From NCBI GenBank assembly GCA_947396885.1, contig OX377202.1, positions 57,500,034 to 57,564,033 of the forward strand: 64,000 nt of DNA, written 5' to 3'. A program made the position numbers and the translations under genes. The notes beneath the pieces were generated by a model. The model worked only from the letters and a program-made list of their open reading frames with translations, did no database searches and was not told the DNA's origin. Shown here in pieces: positions 42,746 to 53,966 of this stretch (positions are counted from its first letter, which is position 1; each line of letters starts with the position of its first letter). The DNA is from Heligmosomoides polygyrus polygyrus (taxonomy: Eukaryota > Nematoda > Chromadorea > Rhabditida > Heligmosomidae).

Positions 42746-43596
42746 TAATAACAATTTGGGGTAGCTCTAACGAGTCACTTAAGTTGGTAACCTTTCTACT
42801 GTTTTGATGTGTTTTTCTAGTGCTCCTAATCAACGGTATCAACCATAACCTTCGCTGATCAACTGTTCCAATTGCTTACCAACCTGCGCGGCAGGCATAG
42901 AATTGGCGCGAGCAAGCACCTGGTGGTACGTACCACATACAACTATTGGGGCATCTCACAACCACTGCCATCATCTCACAGTCACGAGTACACACACAGT
43001 CATCGTTCTCCTCACATTTTCACACATCATTGGTCCTGGAAGCGTTCTGGACTTTTTACGAAGTGACGAACAGCAGTTTCTGTGTAGGACGATTTCACTT
43101 TCTAACGCTTTCTCCTGCAGGTGGAAAGGATTAGTTTCAGTGAGGAGCCAAGTATTCGGTTGTGTCTCCATAATCGACTTGAAGAGCGTTTTGAAAATTC
43201 TTTGCGTATATCATAAAATGAGCAATTAAATTACTACTAGCAATCAACATTGAAACTTTACAAAGTAGAGTTTCAGAACAGGATGGCGCTCTTTCAGGAA
43301 GAATCTGACATGCCATGACATTGGGTGAGGATCGGAAGCAAATAGAATCCTTCGTGACTGATTTTAAGGCTGCTCTGGAAAAACCTTCATTTTTACTCTA
43401 CAACGTTTAACGGATTCGGCTGCGCGCAACCATCCGTGAAGCCACACCTGGAAATACGATTTTTAAAAGATAGAAAACCACCTAAAAAGTTAAAAAGGAA
43501 ATCAGATAAGAAGAGTAAAGACGTGTTAGAGTAGCTCCCAACTTCTTCCTCCTTGAAACCTCGGCATTGCGAGTCGTTATTGTTGTTATATTGTGG
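42746..43596. other. Nothing recognised except a diverged foldback-2 segment
   Basis: 43270-43450 is weakly similar to the 163-bp repeat family (CTTTCAGGAAGAATCTGACA, TGCTCTGG). ORFs at 42872-43230 have no motif. Confidence 0.35.
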
Positions 43597-43867
43597 TACA
43601 CGAGATTTTTAAGTGGACAACTTTATTCTTCAGGGTCTGACGTTTCGACATTCCGTCGTCTTCAGAGGCCTAGGTTCACCGTTAAGGGCATATGATCGGC
43701 CTGCGCGTGATGTGTAGTAAGGGCGAACCGTTAGGGCTCCCACTGCTGGTCATCAAGCACAGAGCGAACATATGTCCTTAATGGTGTACCTAGGCCTCTG
43801 AGGACGACGGAGCGTCGAAGCGTGAGGCCTTGCTTAATAAAGTGGCCCATCTAAAACCATCGTGTAG
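43597..43867. mobile_element. 270-bp palindromic element with hammerhead-ribozyme-like core in each arm
   Basis: The arms 43598-43693 and 43769-43866 are inverted copies ending in ACACGA. On the minus strand the left arm reads GGCCT, CTGAAGA, CGACGGAATGTC, GAAAC, GTC, AGACC. This has the layout of a hammerhead: stem I GGCCT/AGACC with one mismatch, conserved CUGANGA, stem II GAC/GTC, GAAA, then a one-base-pair stem III and UC. The right arm on the + strand has CTGAGGA with GAAG in place of GAAA. Similar motifs are known from Penelope-like retroelements. The ribozyme reading is inference. Confidence 0.4.
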
Positions 43868-44559
43868 GACAACATACTAACAGCTGGGTTCGAGTTAACG
43901 GGGTCGTTTCAAATCTGTTCCATAAGGGTCGTTAATTTTAGGCATATGTTCCATGAATTCCATGCTTGACCCTGGCCCTGAGCCATTGCTACCATTGATC
44001 TATTATAATACCGTCGTCAGTTCTCTTATCTCCTCTACGTGGGGCATGTGCAAAGGTGACGAGTATTGACCGTGCTCGATCGCACAGGGAACTTCGACTG
44101 CCCTTAGCTCCTTTGGTTCAATGTATCAGCAAAAAATGAACATGCTTTCCTACTTCTTGAGGGAAGTATGATCTGCTGATATCCCTTTCTGCCATTCAGA
44201 CTTGCACCTGACTCCCTTCCGCGGTTAGTGTCTTCTGATATTGCTTTGGAAATGTGCTGTGCTTGTGAGAACTTCGAGAACAGCAACGGATGGCGGACTC
44301 CCCACCGCAAATTGATAACTAAGGAATCTCCACCTCTCCGCACTTCTATTTGCTCGCGGTTCCTTATCTCATCAGCGAGTGCAGCGGTTTTCCTATACCA
44401 TCCTCCTCCTACTCTTTCAAGTGTGAATCAGAATAAGAAATACTAATCAAAATATCAGCAGCAGGAAATTCTTCCCTCCAACTAGCTATGTTTTCCTTAT
44501 TGCTGAGCCTTACACTAAGCAGGCACTCTTTTGATAAACATCAGAAATCGTTCGAGGGC
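43868..44559. other. Nothing recognised
   Basis: ORFs at 44104-44343 (-) and 44228-44446 (+) carry no motif and lack splice context. Confidence 0.35.
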
Positions 44560-45400
44560 AACCCGATGACGTTCGTTCGTCGCACTTTGAGGAGCCTAGT
44601 GCATGCACGACTTGTAACGGTGATCAAAAGCAAACAGCAAAAGCAAGCAACGGCTTGAACGCTTTTTCCAGGATATCGCATTAATACGCTGCGTTGATTT
44701 TCACGCCAGCTTCGACGAAAACTATTGGATTTCTTCCTGAAGATGTGACTGCTCCCTAAACCACAATGGAGTGAGGCTGTTTCGCACTTTCCTGAAGTCG
44801 TCTTTTGGCGATAGCATTAGCAATCGAGTCCCCACTAATCTTCTCATTTTGGGAGTTGAAGACTGGATTCAACGTGAGGATCTTTTCATCGCTTAATAGG
44901 ATGTCTCGAGCACGTGGCACCGTGAATCCTTGCAGCAACCTTTTACATCTCCCATTTCCCTCTTCTTAATCCGCCAATTCCTAACCCTTTTGTACTCATA
45001 TACGTATGGATTCCACGGGCGAGTAAAGCAGAAAATTTTTGGAAAAAAGGGAAGATTTTAAAATGTTTAGGTGCGCGGGTAATTTTGCTGCACTCTGTAT
45101 TATGTTACATGTGCTCCTCTGTGCGACGGTCCGAAGAAGCGTTCTTCCTGCTCTGCACCACCCTTCGTGACACTTTGATTTCTGATGATGGCAATCCTTC
45201 TCGGAAGATCTGTCCTAGGATCACATCGCCTGTTACTACATCTTTTGCTCAAGTTTCTCTTTAAAGAGCTAGAAAGGCTATTCATTTTAGAAAATCTGGC
45301 GATCGATTGGCGGCTCACACCTTTGCGAGAGAGAGAGAGAGCCTTTGGCAGTGGCAATGGCGTGCTTTGTGCCGTTATCTTGCTCGAAATGTGCCTGTTC
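44560..45400 (-). pseudogene. Mariner-family transposase remnant
   Basis: The minus strand shows, in order, a helix-turn-helix region (45100-45357; SRKGVSRQSIARFSKMNSLS), a middle part in another frame (about 44960-45020; YEYKRVRNWRIKKREMGDVK), the first catalytic Asp region (44756-44938; ARDILLSDEKILTLNPVFNS, corresponding to FSDEKIF of mariner) and a further block after a stop (VTSSGRNPIVFVEAGVKINA). The remaining DD(34)D residues are not readable. There are several frameshifts and stops, and terminal repeats were not identified. Confidence 0.65.
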
Positions 45401-45474
45401 GGACATATGAGGGGTATCGCTCAGCAGTCGATGGGAGTCCCGGGTAGATGTGTAAGCGCGTGAGCACTTAGCAC

Positions 45475-45640
45475 CAGGGATAGGCGGAATTTCTGTTTTC
45501 CGTTTTCCGATTTTTTGACAACTTCGGGCAAATTTTTTCTGTTTTCTGTTTTGCGGCAAAATGACCACAAATTCACCAGAAAACAGAAAACGAAGCTGCA
45601 GACAAAATTATAGCACGGAAATGCATTCAAAAGAATCCAA
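45475..45640 (+). repeat. Orphan hAT-like terminus
   Basis: CAGGGATAGGCGGAATTTCT followed by repeated TTTTCCG/TTTCTG words resembles the left ends of the three hAT-like elements in this window. No matching right end or second copy of the preceding CTTAGCAC was found. Confidence 0.35.
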
Positions 45641-47073
45641 AACGTTTCATAAAATCATAAGTTTCGTTCCAAAAAAATGTTCCAGAGTTTTAGTTTTAAG
45701 CAAGCTTCGTTTTTGGATGTGCTCGTGTAGGAATTGCCACATGCATTCATGAACTAGCCGATTTGCTTGTTTGATTGATTCTGTAAGTGCATCTGACATG
45801 TAGTACCTCCGCAAGACATTTCCCGACTTTCATAATTTGGCCTCGTATTTTTTCGATTTCAGTAGAAGTTTGGAACATCTACGATTAATTACAATTTTAA
45901 GTTAGGGTTATAAAACTAGTGCTCTGAGGGACTCTAATTATCTACTAACTAACCGCTTATCCTTGAGCAATTGTGTGTAGGAATACTCTCCACCTCCAGT
46001 TTGGAAATTCAAAATTATTGGCCTATTATCCCCAATGATCGCTTAATGCAAGCCCTTTGGCGAAGTTGCTTTTTCCCTCTTAAACTTGCTCAACTTGTTG
46101 TCAAAAGACAGTAAGAAACAGAAAAGTTCCAGTCACCTTTGACTTCGCTGATGTAGTGAGACAGTAGTGATACATGAAATTTTTCATGCAAGAATAATAT
46201 AGGTCCCCTCTCGATATAACGCGTTTTAAGGGAACGGAGAAAATCCGCGTTATAATGAGAGTTGCGTCCTAACCGGAGCTGACATTTTTTACATTCTCTT
46301 AAGCGGAGGTTTAACTTAAATCGCATTCAATGACTGAAATATGGCTATAGCACTGATAAAGATATGTGACCATGAAGAGCGTGTGAAGTCATACATCAAC
46401 TTTAGATCATCAATGAAGCCCTGTCCTTAGAGATACTCTCTGTTATATGCACAAATAGGCCAAATGTATGTAAACAGAGTACCAGGGGTAGTTAGACGTG
46501 ATAAACAGCCCAACTGTGCCACCTAGACATTGGATCCGACACCGATTTTCCGGATAATCGGATGATTCGGATAAGCCATTTTTCAAACCCCCGGATCTTC
46601 GGATGATTCAGATAACGCGATTTTCGGCCGAACCCGATTTCGGGTATCCGATTCGGATACAACTGGATAAGTGATATAATAGAGGCATGCAACCTCATAA
46701 AAACGGAACACATCAGTAACTCCGCGTTAATTTCATTGACCAATAGAAGTCACGAGCGCGCAAAGCAGATTGGAGCGCCTCATCTTGATTTAAGTGGTTC
46801 TATGCCCTGGTAGCAAGGCACATGAATGCCCAATTACATCATAGTTGGCCCAGCTCAGTTCACCATTGGAGTGAAATACACTAGTGCTACGTAAAAGATG
46901 TCGTACTTGGCTGCTCCACGAGGGGAGTCCTCCCCAGAGCTACGCTGCGCTTCCAGAACAAACAAGAAACAGCATTAAGACCCCAAAGAGCCAATACCCA
47001 CTCAATGGTGAGTTGACAATGCACAACGAGGTCTTGTAAAGGACAATAATGAAACGATTATGAAACGTCCTGC

Positions 47074-47290
47074 AAGAAATTTTGGCACTTGTGAAGCAGA
47101 GGGCCCGTGGTGCCGTGGGGCTGCCGGGAAACATGTTAACGGCGACGGAAACGCGACAACCCACGGCACCCGAGGACGGGTGCTTCATAAGTACCGGCCC
47201 CGTGGTGCCGTGGGTTTGCCGCGTTAACATGCTTCCCGGCAACCCCACGGCACCACGGGCCCTCTGCTTCACAAGTACAGAAATTTCTCG
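47074..47290. mobile_element. Palindromic MITE, about 215 bp
   Basis: Nearly perfect arms (ACTTGTGAAGCAGAGGGCCC at 47087 and its complement ending at 47276) enclose GC-rich repeats of GTGGTGCCGTGGG. Both strands therefore encode the same short peptide, an artefact and not a gene. It abuts the left end of the foldback copy. Confidence 0.6.
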
Positions 47291-47294
47291 TGCT

Positions 47295-48900
47295 CTGAAA
47301 AGAGAAGGGTCTGAAGAGTATGTCTGAATGGAGAGAGCGAGTCGTATAGGAATAATCTCCATTCCTCAATTAGTATAAAATTGTGTTTCTTTTTTGCAAA
47401 ATCGACAACCTGAGGAGTAGGGGATCCTTGAAGTTACAGTGGAATCGGCGCCTCACGAGTCCGGGGGTCTTGTACGCCCGCGATGCTGCTGGTGAGAAGC
47501 GGCTCGTAGCGCGGTGGATAGCGACGTTGTTGAGAGGGAGGTCGGGGTTCGACTTTTTTTGCGCTGCTACATTTTTGCATTTCAACTGATTGATTCATTT
47601 GAGAGATTCTGACATCTGTACCATTTGGATGTTTGGTGCGCAGTTTTCCCAGAGGTATGCCATGGGGAGTTACTTTATTGCCACTTGTTTATTACTGGCG
47701 GGTTTTTAACCAAAAGGCAATGAGAAGCTGTTCAACAGAATGATATATAAACGTTCAACATTAGTGATACACAGACACAAAGTGCATGAAACAGAAGCAC
47801 TGGTCAAAATACGGAGAGCGTATGAAGGCTACAGGCTCCTAACAGTTTGCTTCCATGCATGGACCTATGAGTTCGGCTTCATAGACGAAAGCAAACTGAA
47901 GACGTACTCTTTTTTCCGAAAGAGGAGTTGCAGCCGAAAACGTTATCATATCGCCACTGCTTGCCAGCCTTTCCACGTCTATCAGTTCATCTTGCGGATC
48001 CCAATCTTCTTCTCCTTCTTCTTTCTTCGCTTCCAGCTGTTCCTCTTCGTTAACATCATGTTGACGTGCTTCGAAGTCCTTGAGTATACTGGCTATCCGT
48101 TCGGTCAGGTGGGTGTCATTCCCTTGAACGCTCCTTATCTAAAGGTGAACCACACTTCAGCGTGAGCAAGTGGACCACTACTCGAGCATCGGCGACATTG
48201 TTGGTGTTAGATTTTACAAAACCTCCAGCAGACCTCTGATTTCCAGATGACATGCAAAGATGAGAGAAAGAGTGTATCGATGCCGTTTAGGTCAATTTGC
48301 GGGATCCACAGACTTTCTCGTTTTAATCACATATGACGTTACATCATGGTCTCCTTTGAAAATCCGAGCAGGATGGTTTTACCCGAGGTCATTGGCCGAC
48401 GTATAGAAACAGACTGAGCTTGTAGCATTTATACCCTGCCCGTATTGCGTCCAGTGCTGTTTTATGCACGTTGGACCTGTGTATCACTGGTGTTGAATGT
48501 TTAAGCACCATCATGTTGAGTACCACAGCATGGAGCTGGAAAATGCGCAGAAAACGTCTGAAAATGGTATAGACGTCAGAATCCCTCAAATCTCAACCAA
48601 CCAGGCGAAAAGCAGGAATGCAGCAGCGCATGAGGATCGAACCTCCGACCTTTCGTCACTACCCATTGCGCTCCGAGCTGCTTGCCGGCAGAGCCATCGC
48701 GGTCGTACAAGAACCCCAAATTCGTGATGCGCCGTATTCCATTGTGACTTTAAGGACCCCCACTTCTTGGGTTTAAACACTTGGCAAAAATGAAACACAT
48801 TTTATGCTAATTGAGGGGTGGGGATTATTTCTATTTAATAGGAATTCTTCCCTCTCCCCGTTCAGACATACGGCTTCAGACTCTTCCCTTGTGAGAGAAT
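47295..48900. mobile_element. 1.6 kb foldback family, full copy I
   Basis: The left arm (47295-47890) and right arm (48360-48900) are inverted. Each begins with the terminus AAGGGTCTGAAG and contains GTCATATAGGAAGAATCCCC-like, TTTTTTGCCAA and tRNA-like GTAGCGCGGTGGATAGCG blocks. The loop carries an exon-like acidic coding segment. Copy II is at 57955-60490. Confidence 0.68.
47908..48138 (-). CDS. Exon-like acidic segment carried by foldback copy I
   Basis: The minus strand reads, without a stop over 77 codons, IRSVQGNDTHLTERIASILK, then DFEARQHDVNEEEQLEAKKE, then EGEEDWDPQDELIDVERLAS and SGDMITFSAATPLSEKR. It lies between an acceptor-like CACCTTTAG and a donor-like GTACGT. The homologous segment in copy II keeps the same acceptor and the downstream frame from about 58790. 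No domain is recognised. It could be a captured host exon or part of the transposon's own lost gene. Confidence 0.45.
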
Positions 48901-49017
48901 TCCCGCCAAATGATTGCAAATTTGCCCGAAAAAGTCAGCTTATCAATGGAGCAGAGTTTGTCAGCAAGGCGCGCTAACCTCCTATTATCCGATTTTTATC
49001 CGATTTTATCCGAATCA

Positions 49018-49150
49018 CTGCGTTGTTCAAAACCCCGGATCTTCGGATGATTCAGATGTGGGCAATTTTGAAAACCCCGAATCTTCGGATGATTCAGATG
49101 AGGGCAATTTTAGAATCCCTGAATCTTCGGATGATTTAGATTAGGGCAAT
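49018..49150. repeat. 42-bp minisatellite, 3 units
   Basis: GGGCAATTTT recurs at 49060, 49102 and 49144 with AATCTTCGGATGATTCAGAT between. Translated on the + strand it gives repeated ESSDDSDEGNF units. It forms the subterminal part of the hAT-like element. Confidence 0.7.
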
Positions 49151-49557
49151 TTTCGGCCAAGCCGGATTTCGGATACTCCGAAACCGGATATACGAAAATG
49201 CATGATTCGGATCCCATGTCTAGTGCCACCTTTTGTGTCAAATCTTTTGGTGCGATTAAAACTGTCGCGCCCGGCGGACTTGATCCAGCACTCCCTGACT
49301 GAGGGCGAAATTTTGGCACACACATCTGTTAAATCATCATCCTTGATGCAAAGGGCTTATCAGCACTCTGGGAATGTTGACTGGATCAAACAGCGCTGCT
49401 GCTGTGACCCTGTCCGAAAAAGTGAGGATGCCGGTAGAAGACCTGCATGGCAGGAGAGTTCTGATCGCAACAAAAAATCTTCCAAGGGTACATAGCCTCT
49501 ACACCAGCTACTTTGAGCTCAAGGCAAATGTGTGCGGCATTGTTTTGAATAATCTAA

Positions 49558-49699
49558 AGGCCCCCCAGACTTCTGCGGCGTTGCCGCTGCCCTATCCTTC
49601 ATCATAGGGCAAGTACGCAGAGCTCGTCGCCAGCGGCGTCCCTGCCCTTTCCTTAACCACAGCGGCGAGCGGCGTTCCCGCAGAAGTCTGTGGGGGCCT
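49558..49699. mobile_element. 142-bp MITE with TAA target duplication
   Basis: The inverted ends AGGCCCCCCAGACTTCTGCG and CGCAGAAGTCTGTGGGGGCC-T are flanked by TAA at 49555-49557 and 49700-49702. The interior has inverted GCGGCG-rich arms. The same target type as the other TTA/TAA-flanked elements of the window. Confidence 0.65.
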
Positions 49700-49924
49700 T
49701 AAGTGTCATCTTCTCTAGTTTCTGATAGAAGGAATCTCCCAACATGGGGAAGCTTCTAACGGCTACCGGGACTCCACTGACAAACACCCTTGTGGGCCGC
49801 GCACGCGCGAAAAACGTTGATGTGCACCCAAAATATTGTTGCACAGGTGCCCCTCGTGGATGTGAACAAGGCAACATAATGGTACAAGCACAGCCGGCAA
49901 CTTGCTCGCCTTTAATTTCCGTGT

Positions 49925-50139
49925 AGGACCGAAATTGGGTCCTGGCCGCGATATAACGGGAGTTATTTGGAACGAAGAGCTTCCCTCAAAACCGCGCTAT
50001 AACGGGAGTAGCGATATTTCCGACGCGCGTTAACCGGAGCTGGTTTGTATTGGCGTAAAGCTAGGCTGGCAGGTTCCTGAGAAAATCTGCGTCTTATTGA
50101 GAGTCGCGTTATAACGAGGGGGGGGGGGGGGAAGACTGT
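49925..50139. repeat. Pogo/Tigger-like repeat piece
   Basis: The right end, read on the minus strand, is TACAGTCTTCCCC followed by CTCGTTATAACGCGACTCTC, like pogo-type termini with a TA flank. A related piece with CGCGTTATAATGAGAG lies at 46195-46300. The left end is unclear. Confidence 0.35.
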
Positions 50140-50805
50140 AATATATACCGTTTGCACGTCGAGTTGGACACTTTTCAAACTAAATTGGGCACTTCACGTC
50201 TTGGACACTCTTCTAAGTTAGCCTATGAGCTTTGAAATCAAATGAACGTCTTCCAAATTGGGACGAGCTCCTTATAGGTAAACCAAAGACTCTCCAAGAT
50301 GGTTAGAATAATTTTTTGTTCAAGGAAAATTTGGAATAACTTTTAAAAAATTTTTTTTACTTTAGCTGCCGAGTGAGTGAAATCGCTTTATGAAATTCTT
50401 ATTTTTCAAAAGGAATAATAGGTTGAATATTGTGTTAAGGCGCAGCAAGCCGCCAACCATGACAAGAATCTATGTAGATTACGGAAAATGCATTGCCGAC
50501 TTACCGTAACCCAAAATTGCGTAAGCGGTGTGTTGTGCAAACACGACACGCCCTGTTCCACGGTGAACGCTTAGGGAAAACACTCTACAACGGTTTCCGG
50601 GCACCCGCCCCCGGGACCGCAGTTTTGGCGCACAAGCCCTGTTTTGCTTCGCGTCTGGTGACTCATCACACCCCGGAATCCCTTCCCTAGCCCAATCTGT
50701 GCTCTCCTCCGCGACAGTGGAGGAGAGCACAGAAAAGGCCGGACTTTTCCGTCTGGAGTCTAACCTGCAACGTTCAGACCCGCGCTCCTCTACAACAGCT
50801 CTTAC

Positions 50806-50935
50806 GAAATCGGGAGACGTGAATGCGAAGGAAATGCACTTTGGAACTGCTCCTACGAACCGGGGTTGTAGAAATCGGGAGACGTGAATGCGAAGGAAAT
50901 GCACTTTGGAACTGCTCCTACGAACCGGGGTTGTA
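50806..50935. repeat. Exact 65-bp tandem duplication
   Basis: GAAATCGGGAGACGTGAATG starts at 50806 and again at 50871. The two units are identical to the end at 50935, which means a very recent duplication. Confidence 0.8.
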
Positions 50936-51169
50936 AAATTCAGTTCCTTACTGACCATGAGTTTATGTGTCACGCAGTCGGTTTTGTTCATGCAGCCCTC
51001 CTAGAATCTACATTTTCCTAAGAAATCGCGTTCATTTCAACGTTGTTGTTCTATTAGTTTGATCGAAGGCTGTCGGATTTAAGCCGTTACATTCAAATTG
51101 AAGTATCTCCGCTCAGACTCAATCTTAATGAAATCTATCGGAATCTTCAGAATTGCTGGTAAGGTCTAC

Positions 51170-51290
51170 GGAGTCCAATGTGCGTAGTGGTTCAGAAGAC
51201 GAGCCGAACACGGCGTCCACTGTGCGTACGTCCACTGTGCGTAGGGGTTCAGAAGACGAGCCGAACACGGCGTCCAATGTGCTTAAGGGC
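51170..51290. repeat. Tandem repeat encoding GSEDEPNTAS
   Basis: Two copies of GGTTCAGAAGACGAGCCGAA plus CACGGCGTCCA-type flanks lie in one open + strand frame (51153-51407). The frame has a start but no recognisable partner exons. It is probably repeat-derived. Confidence 0.45.
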
Positions 51291-53966
51291 TCGTATGATC
51301 GTAGACGGAAGGACTTCACAGCAGGGAGAGCAATCAATTCCGATCGATATTATCGGAAGGATAAGGCGCTAAGTTGTACATCGGCTGGCCACCGCAAGTC
51401 ATTGTAGAGATAAAAATCCTTTTCACTGATACGAAGAAGTACAGCGCGTGGCAGATCCCAAGAGGGATGGAGAAATGCTGTCTTTTACTTTTTTATACTT
51501 CTATATGCTACAAATATTTGCTCACGTCTTCGTTTCATTGCATCGTAAGAGGTGTTGTTCCAATATAGAATTCGGAGAGTGGTAACTATTCCAGAGTGTA
51601 AATTCACTTGCTAAGTCTGCCTTAGATATAAATGTGCACTAAATTCACCAGTAGTTTACCACGTCGGCGTGCTCCGTGCAGATGTACTTCCACTTGGTGC
51701 TCTTGAAACTGAATGTTAATCTAAGATCTTCATCAAGCTGGAAGCAAATTTACTGTTTTACCTTTTCTGAGGGCAATGCAATGCTTCATTTCCTTGCGTA
51801 AGGTAGCTCTTGGACCACAGCTGCACTACCTCTCCATACTACACGCAAATTTATGTAGAAACTCGAGTGGGATTATTCAGGCAGGCAAACATCTTCTACT
51901 CGTCCACATTTTGCTGTTAAAATGCGGTATTACCATCACGTTTTCCTTCTTTTAGCGTTGTAATGCGATTACACTTTGTTCAGGAGAACTCCGTAGCACA
52001 ATGTAAAAGCCTTGAAGATAATCAAAACATAAAACACATTGAATGAGACAAAAATGTGGTTTTGATTTACATTCCAGTAATTAGCCTTCTTCGTTTATCT
52101 AGTTTAACCTTTTTTGTCCTGATACCAACAAACAACCGTTCAGCTGTGCTACGATTAAGAGAATAGAGATGTTACGATAACCACAAACTCAAAGAAGAAG
52201 AAACCGCGATAAAGGAAGACTAGGAAAAACGTTTGCCTGATTTTACACAAGAAATTCTATGATTCGGTAACCGGTAACCTTAAGTTACTAACAATTAAGT
52301 GCTTTTCCTCGAATAAAACTGGTTTTATACTAAACATCTGGACAATTTCGCACTATTTCTTATCTTTAATCAACTGGAGAATTATTCCCAAAGCATGCTC
52401 TTCGTACATCGCGTGAAAATCCGTGGAACAGGGCGTGTCGTGATTGCACAACACACCGCTTACGCAATTTTGGGTTACGGTAAGTCGGCACTGCATTTTC
52501 CGTAATCTAGATTCTTGTCCAACCATGTCCTGCATAAAATAGTGGATCGCGCTGTGCACTCAAAAAGTTCAACTCAACGTTTACTTGATTGATAGTGTAA
52601 TTTCTGCATACATGCAGCAAAAAAGTTAGGATGTGTGTGCTTTTTGCAATTGTTTGTTTTGCACCGCCAGCAGGTGTAAAACTGCAAGCAAACAAAAATT
52701 TTGCTATTAGTCGAATGAAAATCGCGAAATTTCGGACGAGGCATGGCGTAATCGCTTATTTGGCAATACAAAATGGCCGCCTTTCCTCTCTTCAAAACAA
52801 GTTTTAATTAAATGTTTTCCTCAAAAAATAGATTTTTTATAAAACTTCAAGCTGCGTTTTCTTTTACTGCGAACTAAATTTAAGCTTCAAAGAAAGTTAT
52901 ACTAAAACTTTCCATGAGCGAAAAATAAGTCTAACATTTTTGGAGTCTCTAGTTTAATGTAGAAGAATCTCATTACGATTTGGAAGAGTTCTCTTTGATT
53001 TGAAAAGTATGAGCTTTGTTTAGAAGATTGTTCAATTTGAGGTGAAAAGTGTCCAATTTGATTTGAAAAGTGTCCAGTTCGACGTGAAAATGGTATATAT
53101 TTATGCTATATTAATGAGAATGGTCTACAAAAATTTCAAATATTCGAATTATTTGGAATACTCATAGTTTTCGAGTATTAGGACTCGAATATATTCGAAA
53201 AACGCGATTTGCTGAACAATCGAATTCGAGTACATTCGAAAACGCGATTTTTGAATATTCGAATACGAATATTCGATTCGAATGAAAAATCAGACCACAT
53301 GATAGAAATGATAGACGACAGCCCAGGCGAAAAAGTGGAAGCAATAGATAACGGATCCCTTCCAAGTTAAACACGAGGTTTTTATCGACAGGTCCATCAT
53401 AAACCCCTTGTGCATCGTAAAAATGAAATGGAGAACTTAAATATAGAGTGTTAAAGAACTTTAACGAACCAGTGCTTTCGCCCATCGACAGCTAGTGACG
53501 GATTGACGACGAAGTGTTATATGTAAATCTATAGCAAATCTGTCCTGCTCATCTAAAAACGTGGAATATCACACTGTAAATTTTAGGGGGAAAAGAGTTT
53601 ATCACAGGTAGCTCGGAGTATGCCAGCTGTGGATGCCGGTCTAATTGCTTTCTGGTGATACACCCAAGTATATGATAGAAACATCTATTTCATATTTGCG
53701 ATGAACTTGTGAATCTAACTATTGATATCTCGCAGAAATAGAATGCGGTGGGCATCCCGAAAAGGATTGAGCAACCCGTTCTTCATCGCTATCGTTTGAT
53801 GCGTTTTGGAGCTAAAAATCTCTTCGCCGATCCCCCAAGCACCTCAACCAATCCAAAAAGATACTGGTTTAACCTCCTCATAAGATATGCCAATCCTCAC
53901 CTCGCGCTGCCTATCCCGGAATACTTTCGCTTCGCTCGCCACCTGGAAAATATGAGACGGAGAGTA

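Larger units (their letters stand above)
46524..49222. mobile_element. hAT-like element with 8-bp duplication, host to nested repeats
   Basis: The inverted ends TAGACATTGGATCCGA and TCGGATCCCATGTCTA are flanked by GTGCCACC at 46516-46523 and 49223-49230. Subterminal regions have repeated CGGATGATTCGGATAA-like words at both ends. Inside are a palindromic MITE (47074-47290), a complete 1.6 kb foldback (47295-48900) and a 42-bp minisatellite. There is no transposase. Confidence 0.75.
50141..53100. mobile_element. Inverted-repeat element, about 3 kb
   Basis: The termini are inverted: TATATACCGTTTGCACGTCG at 50143 and CGACGTGAAAATGGTATATA at the right end (53080-53099). Internal blocks also match in inverted order, such as 50455-50560 with 52425-52530 around AACCCAAAATTGCGTAAGCG. 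The interior holds a 65-bp exact duplication, a SEDEPNTAS-encoding repeat and a small SINE piece. No transposase was recognised. Confidence 0.55.
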
